Below, piece after piece: positions 11,525-22,718 of a stretch of 64,000 bases of DNA. The stretch is from contig JAKUDP010000006.1 in assembly GCA_022570795.1 (NCBI GenBank), positions 2,108,001-2,172,000 of the forward strand, read 5' to 3'. Source of the stretch: Sphaerulina vaccinii (taxonomy: Eukaryota; Ascomycota; Dothideomycetes; Mycosphaerellales; Mycosphaerellaceae). Position 1 is the first letter of the stretch, and every line of letters begins with the position of its first letter. The notes under the pieces were generated by a model, which saw nothing but the letters and a program-made list of their open reading frames with translations, had not been told where the DNA came from and made no database searches. Made by a program: the position numbers and the translations under genes.

Positions 11525-14263
11525 ATGGCCACAAGAAATCCTGGGCCTGGTAGGAACCACGTTCTAGGAGATGAAGGTCAAATGGACAATGTACGAAGAA
11601 GTTTGCTTATATCGTCTGGCTCAAGCAGACAACAGATACATCGAGCGTCTGACTATGGAATGCCATACATGTCGAACGCCGAAGCCGAAAGGAATCCTTA
11701 TCTGGAGCGGAATGACAAGATCTTCCGGCAAAAGATGATGGCCACCCGACAGAATATTGGCGTTCCTCCACGCTTCATGACTGCCACAGAGCTGCGTGCT
11801 GAAGCTCAAGAGAAGACACTTGCAATCTTCAAGGACTACGAGATACTGCGAGCAATACTTGATCGACACGAAAGCACTCTTCAGAAGCGTTAGCTAAAGA
11901 AGACCAAGGCTCAGCGTCTGAAAATTCTCCTCCCTGCATGGCCGGGCATCATGGCTGCAAAGCACCGCCCTGACGTGGATGCAGCTACGCGTGGCACAGC
12001 TGATGGGAATCGCACCAACTGGTCGAAAGAAATGCAGGAAGCTTTTATGTGGCCGAACATCAACCAAGAGGATCTGACGAAAACGAGAGTGCTGCCACTT
12101 CTTCTGAACGCGAGAGGCAGAAATGGCCCATGGGTATTCTGGGAGTTCGACATCGACTCGGTGAACATTGGCAACATGGTGGGCGCCATTGATAAGCCTT
12201 TCCTCAATCGCCACCACACGCTGTTCCGTGGACGAACTACGACAGACACGTATGGAGAGCTGGTGGAGTTTCACAGCAATAAAGAAGCATTCAAGCTGAT
12301 AAAGGAACGATCGGTTCCTCCTGGCGCCGGGATCACCACGCTTACCATACAACAGCGAATCATGCGCTTCTTAGTAAAGTGCTGCGAAGCGATCTTGCAC
12401 GACATTCCCGCCACCAAGTTGCTGGACTACCCGATACTGCCTGAGCCTCCGCTCACTACCGAGAAGGTTGCTGGGCTTGACTCGCTAGCAGCACTTACGC
12501 TAGAAGCACCGTATCGTGCTCCTACCGACATTGACCTCCCCAAGCTGAAAGCTATATTCCACGCAAAGAAGTCTGCGGCCGAGGATTATGTCTGGGCCTT
12601 ACGTGAAGATCCTTCATACTTCGAGCACACTCTCAAATAAGCCATAGATCATCGGTACGAGCGGGTTAAGGATCCCGATGGCATGCTACACCCAGATCTC
12701 CAGAGAGGCCGAGAGACGCTCATCTGGGGCTCGGTCATATCCAATTTGGTGGCTAGCGCAGAATACTACCTGGAAACATGGACAAGGCTGTGTGATATCA
12801 TTGCGGATATTGAGGCAGAGCCCGGAGCATGCGGGGGCACCGTGCCAGTGGGCCAAACCCTCCCAGAGGAGATCAAGTTTCAACTGTCTTACTTCAAGAT
12901 GTTCTTGAAGCACGCAATGAGAGGTCCGCTTGCTCAGTTGAAGGCTGGGTTCTTCTCATCGCCACCCTTCAGACCGTACGTCGAAAGAATGGGAGGAGAC
13001 ACGCCAAACTCAAGGAAGACTGGAATACATCCATACATCGAGGTCAAGGAAACTGCCCAGACAATAAAGGCAATATCGGTAGATGGCTCCCCTGAAGCAT
13101 ATCTGCAACGTCTAATTACACTACTCACGGAAGAAGGTCCACGCGGGATCTATGCAGAACACTGGGGCTTCAGCACGGTAGTGGATGAATTAGGAAGACT
13201 CCTAGAGAACGAGCCGCGCGCCAACAACCTGGTATCGTCCCGCATGGCACAAACGATCTCTAATCTGTCAGTCATTACCGTAGCTCTCCGGCAGATGATT
13301 GCCTACGCAGGTCAGGTCTACGAGGTGCCTATGATCCCATTCGAGGACGACAAGGGCAAGAAAATCGAGGGACTCACTGTTCCATGGTTCAATGTGCTGA
13401 AAGAGATCGAAGGTGCCAAGCCTGAGCAATTTCACCAGCTCGGACTGCCTACTGACAAACGCTTCCACTATCCTTCTGATAAGCGCAGAACTAAGGAGAA
13501 CCATGAGGTCATGCGGTCAGCGGAGGCGAATCTTGATGCATTCTGGCATACCGTAGACGCCAATCTGGAAGTCAAGCGACAGTGGCGTCTAGAACACTTG
13601 AAGCAATGCGATCAGTGCTGCGACTGGGGTGTAGACAGTGCTACACGAAAGCTACTCGCTCAGCCTCGATACACGCAGAGGACAGGCTCATGGGTAGATC
13701 CAAACGCGTCTGCTGTCGATAAGCAACATTTGCAGGATGCAGGTACAAGACGGCCACTCTCTGATATCTACTTCGACCTCCAGCGACGCACGGAGCGCAC
13801 GCTCAAGACCTCGGCGCATGACCACAAGCACAAGCATGATCACGACCACAGCCATAGTCACAGTCACGCAAAGAAGAAGACACGCGGCACTGCAGCCAAG
13901 GAGAACATGCCACCTGCTGGTGTACCTCCAAGCGAACAACCAGATGAGCAAGTCATATTCCAGCTTGACGCCCGCGCACACAAAGGCGAGGTCCCCTGGC
14001 TTGACTTTGTCCACGCCATAGTCGCCACAGGGTTCGAAGCTGAAAAGCTTTATGGCTCGGTATGGAACTTCAGACCCACAAAACCTGATGTGGAGCGCAG
14101 TATCCAGTTTCACGAGCCGCATCCGACTGGCAAGATTCCATATAGGATCTGTCGAAATCATGGAAGGCGGCTGAATCGTGCTTATGGTTGGAGTGGCGAG
14201 AATTTCGTGCTGGAGGATAGGGATAAGAATGCTTTAGCGCTGAGGGAGAGGCAGGCGAATTGA
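11525..14263 (+). pseudogene. large conserved fungal hypothetical gene with two in-frame stops
   Basis: Three consecutive open segments (11525-11890, 11951-12637, 12683-14263) lie in one frame and form a single 913-codon reading frame interrupted only by TAG at 11891-11893 and TAA at 12638-12640. The residues around each stop read as continuous protein (..STLQKR / LKKTKAQRLKILLPAWPGI.. and ..EHTLK / AIDHRYERVKDPDG..). The layout resembles a fungal protein of unknown function with a conserved AWPG motif; that resemblance is from memory and not searched. A His-rich tract (HDHKHKHDHDHSHSHSH) lies near 13820-13870. No short GT-AG intron removes either stop in frame. Both stops fit C-to-T type change (TGG or CAG to TAG, CAA to TAA) and the gene starts 75 bp from the RIP-degraded element. 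Inference: RIP leakage inactivated it. Confidence 0.75.
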
Positions 14264-15028
14264 GCTCCCATAAATCTTCACGCGGAGTCGTGACATGTCG
14301 CGAGTTCCAAGATCTACTCGAAGAGCTGTCTGCGGGGATTATACTCCAAGGGCTGGCGAGATTGAACGTTGCCGGCATCTCACAAGAAACAAGAGCGACT
14401 ACGACAGCAGAGGCAACCTTTACGTAACTATGGACGAAGATCTGAAATTAGAGAGGACTACTCTTTCGACCTAGCAGTAGCAAAGCTCTTTAAAATCTGG
14501 AACACACCAAGCGGCCGAAGGCAAAGACACAGTGTGCCGGCAATCTTCGTTTCTCTCGAGGCTTGCTCGAGACCCTTCCACGGACTTCTCCATTCTTTGC
14601 AATTTGGGAGGCACGGCTCGCGTTCGATGCAGAGAGCGCATCATCCGCACAGGTCATCATGCATACGTATCCCTGGCAACGCAGTCTTTCTTGGATACCA
14701 ATCGAAAGAGGAAGTGTGGAGATGAATGATACGACATCTGCCTCAAAGCCAAGGTGTGCCTTGCCAGGTCGTAGACAATTCGCTTTGTGCGTATCCCAAG
14801 CCGTGAGGTACGGGGCCTTTGTATGACCTGCTATAATTGTACCCAGCATTGTAAGTCGTTTTCCTTTGTTCCAGGATGTCAAAACAGAGGTCATTCCTTC
14901 ATTGCCGATCGTGCTGTCACGCACCATCACACACTTACATTCTGCTGGACAGATTCTTCATTCATCATTCCATATCAAACGAAGTATTCCAATCATTAAC
15001 ATCTGCAGGACAGACTTATACCTACACA
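14264..15028. other. intergenic region and 5' leader
   Basis: Short overlapping frames on both strands look non-coding. The last 150 bases before 15029 are CA/TC-rich, like a fungal 5' leader. No repeat or RNA gene was seen. Confidence 0.5.
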
Positions 15029-16945
15029 ATGGAGAACTTCAACAATTATCAATCCAACGACGAGGACCTTTACAGCCTTGATGACCAGGACAACGATGCG
15101 CGACAACTATGCTGTTCCTGGACACGTTTTGAGGAGACATCAGAGGATCAGGATTTGACTATCTTCGAGGAACTCGAAGTTCGTCGCGATTGCCTGAGGC
15201 AACTTGGCGAAGTCAACGGCAAGTGGGAAGGCGATGACCCCTGGGCTTTTGGGTACGATCCGGAAGAGAGTGCACATGCTGGTCTCCTGAGACTCGCGCG
15301 GGATTTCGCCAATGAGCAGGCCACTGCAGAGGATCGTTATGATCCAGTGGAAGTGATCCGCTCGCACGAGAACGAGGTCTCCGCCAACGACGTTTCTGAT
15401 GCTACTTCCGAGCACGATCATGACGAGCATGCAGCTCCTCCAAACACTGCTCCTCCAAACACTGCTGAATCTCGGCTTCATGTCGTTCTTCGGCATGACT
15501 CCAACGAGGATGGCGAGGTAATTGTCCCCCGGTTGGAGAACTACACTGACTTGCCCATAGAGTATCGAGTCGCGAACGACATGAATGTCAGTGTGGCTGC
15601 TGCTCACCTTGCCCATGCTCTGGCACAGGCTCAGCATCTGGCCATAACAGAGCAACAAGGTCAAGAGGTCATGGAGCGTGCCCAGGATATGGCCAACGAG
15701 TCAGGCATCAACTTTGAACATGTGAGAGCCATCTTCTCAGAAATCCAAGCATACCAAGGCATCGAATCCATTGACTATGACGAGGACATTGAGGAAACTT
15801 GGGCTGAAGTCGATGCATGTCGAAAGGATCTCAAGGCTCTCGATGCGGAACTCGCTCGCTGGGAGGCTTTTATGAAAGGTGCTCTCGCCATCTTTCGACA
15901 CAAGAAGCCAGAGGGGTCCCGAAAGTTCATTGACTTTGCCCAAGCTGCAGAAATTACAACTAATAGCACAGCATTGCAATATGCCACTCTATGCTGGGCT
16001 ATCGGCGTCTTGGACATGTCCGAGGACGTACAGCGTGCAATCCGCAAGATTGCAAGACTCGCTCATCTGAGAGTCCATCTGATAAGAAACATCCACAGAT
16101 GCACGGTCCAAGCCTGGTCGATGGAGCATATGTTCACGCGCGATGACTGGCGGGACTCTGAACACTTTCAAGCCTACGATGATTTCATGAACAGCGAAGA
16201 CAACTTGATTATCCTGGAACTTTCCCAACGCGAACGCTATGGTTATGAATGCCAGGTTGTTGGTGATAGCACTTTCAGCCCTGCCGGGTACGCGAGGCAT
16301 TTCCCATCGATGGGACTGTTCACAGCGTGCTCATTCTCGGAAACCTTGAATAAAGTCGAAGCGGCTTTCAAAGTGCGAATTGTTCGTCTAGAGCAATCGG
16401 AGCGCGAGCCGCATGGCGTTGCGGATCTCGCACATGACCCACACCGCGCACATGCTCAAGCCGTTGGGGTATGGATCCTGGCTGTCTGCCAGAAGCTTCA
16501 CAGACTCGGAATGCTTGCAGATGCGGATAAGCTGGCTAGAGACTCACTCTGCGATGAGATGATTCAGTATGTGCTCGACCATCCTGTATACCAGCCCGCC
16601 CGAGCCGCGATGCGCGAAGAGGCTATAAGCTTTGGCTGGGTTGCGCCGACGGACGTTGCTGCAGTCGAGTCACAACAAGTTGCTGATACCACTCCTTCTG
16701 TCACTCTCGTGCTTCGACCATCTCCGAGGACTGGGGCGTCTGTTACGCTCACAGAACGTGCCGCCGACGGCTCAGCTTCGTCACCTCACACACCTAACAG
16801 CGGCATTCCGGCATCTCCAAAGACTCCATCAGAGGCTCCTACTTCTCCGAGATCTCCCTTGGGGGCGATCGCAGCTATTGAGAGACCGTCGCGAGGCACT
16901 GTGTTGAGGTTACGACACATGTTTGAGGGGTCTGGCAACGCCTAA
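15029..16945 (+). CDS. hypothetical acidic protein, 638 aa
   Basis: Single exon. The ATG at 15029 is chosen over the frame's opening at 14876 because the intervening 51 codons read like untranslated leader and the A/C-rich context (cctacacaATGG) is good. The N-terminal 170 residues are acidic and low in order (NYQSNDEDLYSLDDQDNDAR), with an imperfect duplicated APPNTAPPNT. Residues about 190-560 are predicted mostly helical. The C-terminus is Ser/Pro-rich with repeated SPxTP/SPRSP motifs, possible proline-directed phosphorylation sites. There is no signal peptide, membrane span or recognised catalytic motif. The family is unknown to me. It lies between a broken gene and a secreted Ser/Thr-rich protein gene, in the accessory part of the window. 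Confidence 0.75.
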   Translation: MENFNNYQSNDEDLYSLDDQDNDARQLCCSWTRFEETSEDQDLTIFEELEVRRDCLRQLGEVNGKWEGDDPWAFGYDPEESAHAGLLRLARDFANEQATAEDRYDPVEVIRSHENEVSANDVSDATSEHDHDEHAAPPNTAPPNTAESRLHVVLRHDSNEDGEVIVPRLENYTDLPIEYRVANDMNVSVAAAHLAHALAQAQHLAITEQQGQEVMERAQDMANESGINFEHVRAIFSEIQAYQGIESIDYDEDIEETWAEVDACRKDLKALDAELARWEAFMKGALAIFRHKKPEGSRKFIDFAQAAEITTNSTALQYATLCWAIGVLDMSEDVQRAIRKIARLAHLRVHLIRNIHRCTVQAWSMEHMFTRDDWRDSEHFQAYDDFMNSEDNLIILELSQRERYGYECQVVGDSTFSPAGYARHFPSMGLFTACSFSETLNKVEAAFKVRIVRLEQSEREPHGVADLAHDPHRAHAQAVGVWILAVCQKLHRLGMLADADKLARDSLCDEMIQYVLDHPVYQPARAAMREEAISFGWVAPTDVAAVESQQVADTTPSVTLVLRPSPRTGASVTLTERAADGSASSPHTPNSGIPASPKTPSEAPTSPRSPLGAIAAIERPSRGTVLRLRHMFEGSGNA

Positions 16946-17243
16946 GTCGATGAAGAGTGCGGCAAAGGTAAGCATATGCAACTTACATAATCTGTGACCA
17001 CTAGGTCAGTATTACAGCTTCTAAACATTTTCTACAATTTAAGATTTTAATGACTCTTGCGTACCACTGAACAATTTTCTGACGGTTAGATATATTCGCC
17101 TGTTTCAATCTGTGGTCTGGGCTCTGTGAAAACCGAACTCAAGACTCTGTCAGATACCATGACTACATGTTGCCTAGTGAACCGAAAGTTGGCAGCACAG
17201 GTGCCGATGTACTCATCCTCATCGTCCCGAAATCATACTCCAA

Positions 17244-18599
17244 TCATGCACCACCATCGAATTCGTATGTCAAACAACCTATACTTATGGCCCCGCCAAC
17301 ACCTCCATTGATACCTAGATCGCGACATGTCAGCTGTGTGACTTGGCAGCTCCAAGACAGGTTTGACACTTACAATCGACATAAGCAGCCACCAAGATGG
17401 TAGTGCAAGTGATCGTAGTGTTAGTCGATGGAAGCTGCGCATTTTGATGATCGATTCCTTGCAAGACACAGCCTTCCTGCCAGCTGATGGTAAAGTTGTA
17501 ATTGACATCGGCTACTAGCGTATTTTGGTTCGATGGTGTATCGCCTGGATGTAAGTCGAAATTCTGGCTGCCACAGAACGATGCTGCCAGCTGGCTTTGC
17601 TGGCTTGCATCTATGCTTCCATGATCTGGCGATTCATTCCCGCTGTTGCATACAGCGGCAGAGGTCTGAAGAGGAGCAACAGATGTCGAAGAACTGGAGC
17701 TTGATGTTGTTGTGGAAGAGCTTGAGCTCGAGGAAGACGATGTAGAGGTCGTCTGTGGCGAGGTACTGGAGCTGGAGCTCGATGAGGTTGATGTCGAGCT
17801 AGTGGTGTGCGAAGTCGTGGAGGTACTCGAGCTCGAAGATGAGGAAGTGGAAGTAGTGGAAGATAATGAAGTGGAGCTCGTCTGCGAGGTTATCGAGGTA
17901 GTGCTCGAAGTAGTTGTCAAGGACGAAGAAGTGGAGCTCGCAGTGGTCGATTGAGAAGTCGTCAAAGTCGTTGAAGAACTGGAGCTTGAGGTTGTGCTTG
18001 TACTACTGTTAATAGAGAGCGTGGTCGAACTCGGAGAACTGGTCGTCGACGTTGAGGTAGTCGAGCCCGTGCTGCTTGTCGTGGTAGGAAACGTCGGATC
18101 TTGGGAGTTCGAAGTAGAGATACTACTGGACAAAGTAGTAGTAGAAAGCGTCGTCGAAGAGCTGGTGCTTGACGTGGTCGTCTGTGACGTTGTCAGAGTT
18201 GTTGAAGAACTTGAGCTTGAAGTGGACGAAGAATTGGAAGATGTTGTTGGCACACTTGTCGTGCTGGTGAGCGTAGGTTCTTGAGAGTTTGACGTAGAAG
18301 TGCTAGTAGAGGAAGTCGATGTAGACGATGTGCCTGGAAGAAGTTAAGTTGGCACTGCAGATGGTCTCTACATTTCACTCACTTGTTGGAGACTGTGTAG
18401 AAGTAGTGCACAGATCCGAAGTTGTGGTGCTTTGATATGGATTGGCCCAAGGAGGATAACCATAGTTGCCATTCCATGCCGGGTCTTGGTCGTTATGATC
18501 AGGCCAGCGTGGTCGAATGTAATGAGCCTGTATCGAAGACAAGGCTGTGAGCATGGAGAGAATTGCAATGAGCAACATGGTATCTCCGTTGTGGGTCAA
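17244..18599 (-). CDS. secreted Ser/Thr-rich protein with conserved Cys-containing C-terminal domain
   Basis: Three exons: 18599(or 18578)-18383, 18333-17374, 17314-17244, with introns of 49 and 59 nt, both GT-AG. Exon 1 gives a signal peptide (MLLIAILSMLTALSSIQA from the second ATG, 18578). Exon 2 is a mucin-like run of about 200 Ser/Thr residues, probably heavily O-glycosylated. A C-terminal domain of about 110 residues with paired cysteines follows (AVCNSGNE, ASFCGSQNF, WQEGCVLQ), ending in exon 3 with a DCINGGVGG..GCLTYEF pattern that I associate with a family of fungal secreted proteins. Unspliced reading would instead stop at 17330; the GTAAGT donor and the better C-terminus favour splicing. 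Likely extracellular or wall-linked. Function unknown. Confidence 0.75.
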
Positions 18600-18658
18600 G
18601 ACGAGATTCGTGCGGTCGTCGGCGCTCTGATGCTCTGGTTCTCAACAGGCCTTGGAAG

Positions 18659-18668
18659 CATATATATG
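18659..18668 (-). promoter_or_regulatory. TATA-like element upstream of the Ser/Thr-rich secreted gene
   Basis: CATATATATG lies 60-80 bases upstream of the candidate start codons at 18599 and 18578, a plausible distance for a fungal core promoter. Confidence 0.35.
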
Positions 18669-19465
18669 TCGAAGAATAAAGTCACTGAGCAATAGCCCTG
18701 CTGCAGTGCTTGACTTCATGCTCTACTGTCAATCCATAAGTCTGATTCAGAGCCGTTGGTCTTCTCGCCCATATTGGTTGAATTCCAGTCAGTAGGTCTC
18801 GTGGTGAGATGGCATCGTCCAAAGTACTGGCAGTGAGTCTCAATGGCCGACACCGGAGATATAGAAGTTGTCCATATTGGATCTGTAGCTCCATAGCTTA
18901 GCTGTTGAACAATGAACGTTATGTTGTGTGGCGTCTGCTAGGCGTTAGGCGTCCATTCGTGTGCGAGGTTAGCTCAGCGGAAGGGCGTGCAGCTCTGCGG
19001 CTTCTCGTGCGCCTGTCACAACATCACTATGACCGATCCTCTCTTCGCTGGTCGTTGTATTGCCGTCGTTGTTGTCCTGCCTCGACGGCACGAGTCACTC
19101 TATCCAAAAGGTGATACAGTCTGAGATGCTGCTCCAGCGTAGGTCCACTCGATCCATTGCCACAGGCGTGGAGTCGACATTGACTTCCGACGTTCTACAC
19201 CGGACTGCGGAAGTCTTCGACTCCACAGCATAACATGAGGATCTTGATCATCAAGATCCTTCCGGCAAGCTACGTAGTGGGACCCAAAATTTCCTGTCTT
19301 GGCATTATAGACTTGCCCAGTCATATGCTCCTAGATATAAGCGCCACGTATTCGTAGATGTAAGAGCCACATATCTCATAGACCACTGGTGTATATTTTT
19401 GCTGTCTCTAACGTCGACCGTCATTTCCTAGACACCTCCAACGATACCATCGAGAATCGGAAAAA
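18669..19465. other. intergenic, one strong hairpin
   Basis: No convincing gene. An imperfect inverted repeat sits at 19168-19189 and 19208-19226 (GTGGAGTCGA..GACTTCCG and its complement) around an 18-nt loop. The remaining short frames on both strands lack coding character. Confidence 0.4.
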
Positions 19466-19951
19466 ATGCGCGTCGCACACCTCACATGCTCGCACTCGGT
19501 GCTGGCATCTCCGCGCATAGTGAGAAAATGAAGATCTACCAAAGTGAGAAGCTCACTGCCGATCCGCAGCTTCTGTTGAAGTGCTTTGCAGAACTCCAGG
19601 CCGTTCTGGAAGAACACCCAAAGGCTAAGTCGTTGACCACGCCATCGTCCAAACCTTCAGCTGACATACTCCTGTACCACAGAGGACCTGCACAACGAAG
19701 GCAATGGATATCATTGCGGAAACAGATACTGGCAAGTTGGTAACGTGCTCAACAACAAATGGAAGAACCGCGACGTCGTGAAGAGATGCGCAGACGATCT
19801 TCAAAGGGCTGCTGAGGAGGGTCGTTATTGGATTCAGTGCGAAATCACTAGTGGCCGGACCTGGAAGGTGGCAGGATGGTCACCACCTGGGCTGCGACAG
19901 TGCGCATGGGATAATCATGAGCCTTGCTGTGGTGGCGATTGCGGAATGTAG
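19466..19951 (+). CDS. candidate small cysteine-rich protein (gene structure uncertain)
   Basis: The coding signal is in the 3' part: from about 19658 to the TGA-free end at 19951 one frame reads about 95 residues with eight Cys (SCTTEDL, YHCGNRYW, KRCADD, WIQCEI, LRQCAW, CCGGDCGM). TTCAG just before 19661 could be an acceptor. Upstream, an ATG at 19466 and a GTGAGA donor near 19519 are possible, but I cannot fix the 5' exons or show a signal peptide. The Cys density and size resemble secreted effector-like proteins. Family unrecognised. Confidence 0.35.
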
Positions 19952-20532
19952 TCGGTTGCGCTGGAATACAGATGCTCGTCTCTATACTCCATGTCAGCAA
20001 ATAGGTAATGATGTCTCATAAGGCTGTCCAATACCTGGCACTAGCAAATGCTTGTCTCTCGCCAAGACCGGCTGTACAATTCTTGCAAAGAGATCTGACG
20101 CACCTCTTGTTTTCGCTTTGCTGTATCGTCAAGAACGATATAACTTCTTGAAAACGGTACTGCCATCGTCTCGTGAAGTCCATTGGGAATGCGGGCATTA
20201 GTTGTGCCATGAGTGTAAATGTTCCATGCTTGCGATGTTTGTGCAGCAATTCCACCAGGGTTGACCAGTCGACCCACAGTACTTTTCTTGCTCCAACAGT
20301 CCGCCCTACAGAAGGCTAGTCGCGGTGTTGGAGCGTCGGTACCCACCCACGACGACACGCTTCATCTCAACAACGACGTAGTTAACAAGCAATGACACAC
20401 CTGAAACATCCCATACATATACACAACCCGTCCCCGAAGATGTCTGAACACCTTTCTCACAAGCCACCTCTTTTCAACTCTCGCTACAACAGCACCCCTT
20501 CGGTTCAACACCGAGCCACCACCACCATAAAG
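19952..20532. other. intergenic; weak minus-strand frame
   Basis: A minus-strand frame from about 20358 to 20041 (105 residues) has no recognised motif and may be spurious. The segment nearest 20533 is ACC/CAC-rich, like a leader for the FAD monooxygenase. An upstream in-frame ATG at 20392 would add 47 residues with no conserved character. Confidence 0.35.
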
Positions 20533-22024
20533 ATGACTCTACTCATCGCAGGTGCAGGCATTGCAGGTCTAACACTCGCAAACCTCCTCGAACAGCTCGA
20601 TATCGACTATCTGGTTCTGGAAGGATATCATTCTGTGACTCCGGATGCGGGAGCGAGTATCGTGCTGCATCCTCATGGTCTTCGCGTGCTGGATCAGATT
20701 GGCGTGTATGAGAAGATCAGAGCGATTAGTGCAGAGGCTGATACACTCAATCACCGGACTGCGGAGGGGAAAGTGCTGTATACGCGGGATGTTGCGAGGG
20801 AGACGAAGCGGAGGTGAGATTCCGTGCTGATCGCACTGAAGTAGTGTGTAAGCTGATGATCGTGGCGGACATTTCTATGAAGTCCTCTTTCTTGCTCGCA
20901 GCCAGTTGCTGAAAGTATTGTACGAGAACTTGAAGGATAAGTCCAGAGTTCGGGCTGGCGAGCGAGTAGTCTCTGTCGAGCATGTCAGTGACGGAGTTCA
21001 AGTAAAGACATACTCTGGAACAATATTTACTGGATATGGTCTTGTTGGAGCAGATGGAGTGCATAGCACTATTCGATCAGAGATGTGGAGACTCGCCGAC
21101 GAGGAGCAACCAGTACTTGTGTCGAAACACGAGCGTACTTGTGAGTTGTCGATCCAGAAAGCGCAAATCTATTATGGAACTGACTGACAGGCAGCAATCC
21201 CATGTGAGCATGGCTGCGTATTCGGCATCTCCAATCCAACTGGCGGCATTCCAGCATCCGAGGCAAACACAGTACACATGCCGGGTCGGACGATATCTGT
21301 GATGAGTGGACTAAACGATCGACTTTTCTGGTTCCTCTTCTTCAAGCTTGATGGTCCCAAGACATATCCTGGACTACATGCAATCCCACGCTTCGTCCCA
21401 AACGACCATGTCAAGCTGGCAGAGGCCAACAAGAACGTCCAGGTCACACAAGCGGTAACCTTTGGCGACATCTATGCGAATCGTACGCACGCAACTGTGA
21501 CTGCTCTTCCTCATTTCAGCTTCCAGACTTGGACTTATGGCAGAATCATGCTGATCGGTGACTCTGCTCACAAGTTCAATCCGATCTCTGGCGAAGGTGG
21601 TAACTCAGCAATTGAGGACGCAGCTGTACTTGCAGGCCGCTTGCATCAGCTTCTTGAGTCCAAGCAGCCAATGTTGGTGGATGAGAAGAGGACTATGCCG
21701 AGTAAGGACGAGATGAGCGCCATGTTTGAGGAGGTTCATGCTGAGCGCCGTGGTCGTGTGAGTGAGCTTGTCGCCGGCAGTCATGAAGCTATGCGATCGA
21801 CGTCGTGGGCCACGAAGAAAATCCAGATCTGGGACAGACTAGTACTGCCACATCTTTCGTCAAAGGTCCTTCAGCAGCAGACGAGCGATCCTGTCTCTGG
21901 CGGTGCCCGTTGTACTGCATTGCCGGTGCCTGCGAGAGAGCATGCTGTGCCTTTCCAGGACGAAGAAGATGATCACAAAGCCAGGAATGGAGTGTTGAAA
22001 GCACTGCTCGGATGTTGGAATTAA
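20533..22024 (+). CDS. FAD-dependent monooxygenase (PaxM/salicylate-hydroxylase-like)
   Basis: Three exons: 20533-20813, 20902-21140, 21195-22024 (introns of 88 and 54 nt, GTGAGA and GTGAGT donors), giving 449 residues. The start at 20533 places the dinucleotide-binding motif GAGIAGLTLANLLEQ immediately at the N-terminus. The middle carries GADGVHSTIR (the DG motif) and the C-terminal FAD/ribityl motif GDSAHKFNPISGEGGNSAIEDAA is intact. This is the aromatic-ring or meroterpenoid-type flavin hydroxylase family, using NADPH and O2. The C-terminus has the conserved-looking ALPVPAREHAVPF tail. No transmembrane anchor is obvious. No biosynthetic partner lies next to it, so the substrate cannot be inferred. 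Confidence 0.88.
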
Positions 22025-22072
22025 AGGCCCTGTCCAGAGCTCCGAGAGGCAGGGTTGTAGGCAATTGGTGAG

Positions 22073-22112
22073 CAAGTTGCTGACAACTTGTTCGCAACTT
22101 GCCGGCAACTTG
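22073..22112 (+). repeat. four helically phased CAACTTG/CAAGTTG heptamers
   Basis: CAAGTTG at 22073 and its inverted form CAACTTG at 22084, 22095 and 22106: four copies at exact 11-bp spacing, starting 49 bp after the monooxygenase stop codon. Regular helical phasing suggests a protein-binding array or a fossil tandem repeat. Confidence 0.6.
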
Positions 22113-22718
22113 TCAGCCGCGTACATCAGCTAGCTTGGCCATAGTCTCCGCCAATCAACAAACATTCATGCCACCTCAAGGTGCAGTGAGTAGTGCACAA
22201 CTTGCATACAGGTTGCTAACGAGTTCTTGTGTGCACGCTCCGAGTCGTGTGTCCCCACCAAGGCAACCGCTTCTATGCAATGTGCTGCCTGCCCAATCTG
22301 CAGTGTGACCCATATGCCTGTTGGAGGCGTCAAACTTTGGCGAACATGAATTGGCTGCACAACGTGAACGGCCAGTCAGTTCTCTGAGGGCTCCACTACG
22401 TGCATGTGGGTATGTCGTCCTGCATGAGTCTCGGCACGCTTGCCGATATGCCATAGCGTCTCATACGGAATGCGCATGAGTGTCAACGCTTGTGAGCTGA
22501 ACCTGGAACTTGTCCTTGTCTGGGCGTATACTGGGCGATGTGTAACAAATAGTGGAGCATGCTGCCAGAGGCGGCCGAAAAGGTCAAAAGTCTCGATTGT
22601 CTCACTAGTCAGGTCCATGTGCTTCACCTCACCGACTACACGCCCTCATGCATTCATCCTGCACCTCTCGACTGCCACCGACCACGTCCTCCAACAATCT
22701 CGCCACTGCCTCGATCAC
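22113..22718. other. intergenic, nothing recognised
   Basis: Normal base composition. Overlapping short frames on both strands show no conserved motif. One more CAACTTG-type heptamer occurs near 22199. Confidence 0.4.

Noticed and set aside
17712..18284. Long acidic Val/Glu-rich frames on the plus strand
   Set aside because: They are the antisense of the Ser/Thr repeat tract of the secreted gene; the repeat codons produce open antisense frames.
18961..19020. tRNA-like D-arm sequence (GGTTAGCTCAGCGGAAGGGCG)
   Set aside because: No matching T-arm GGTTCRANNCC box or acceptor stem follows, so this is a chance match.
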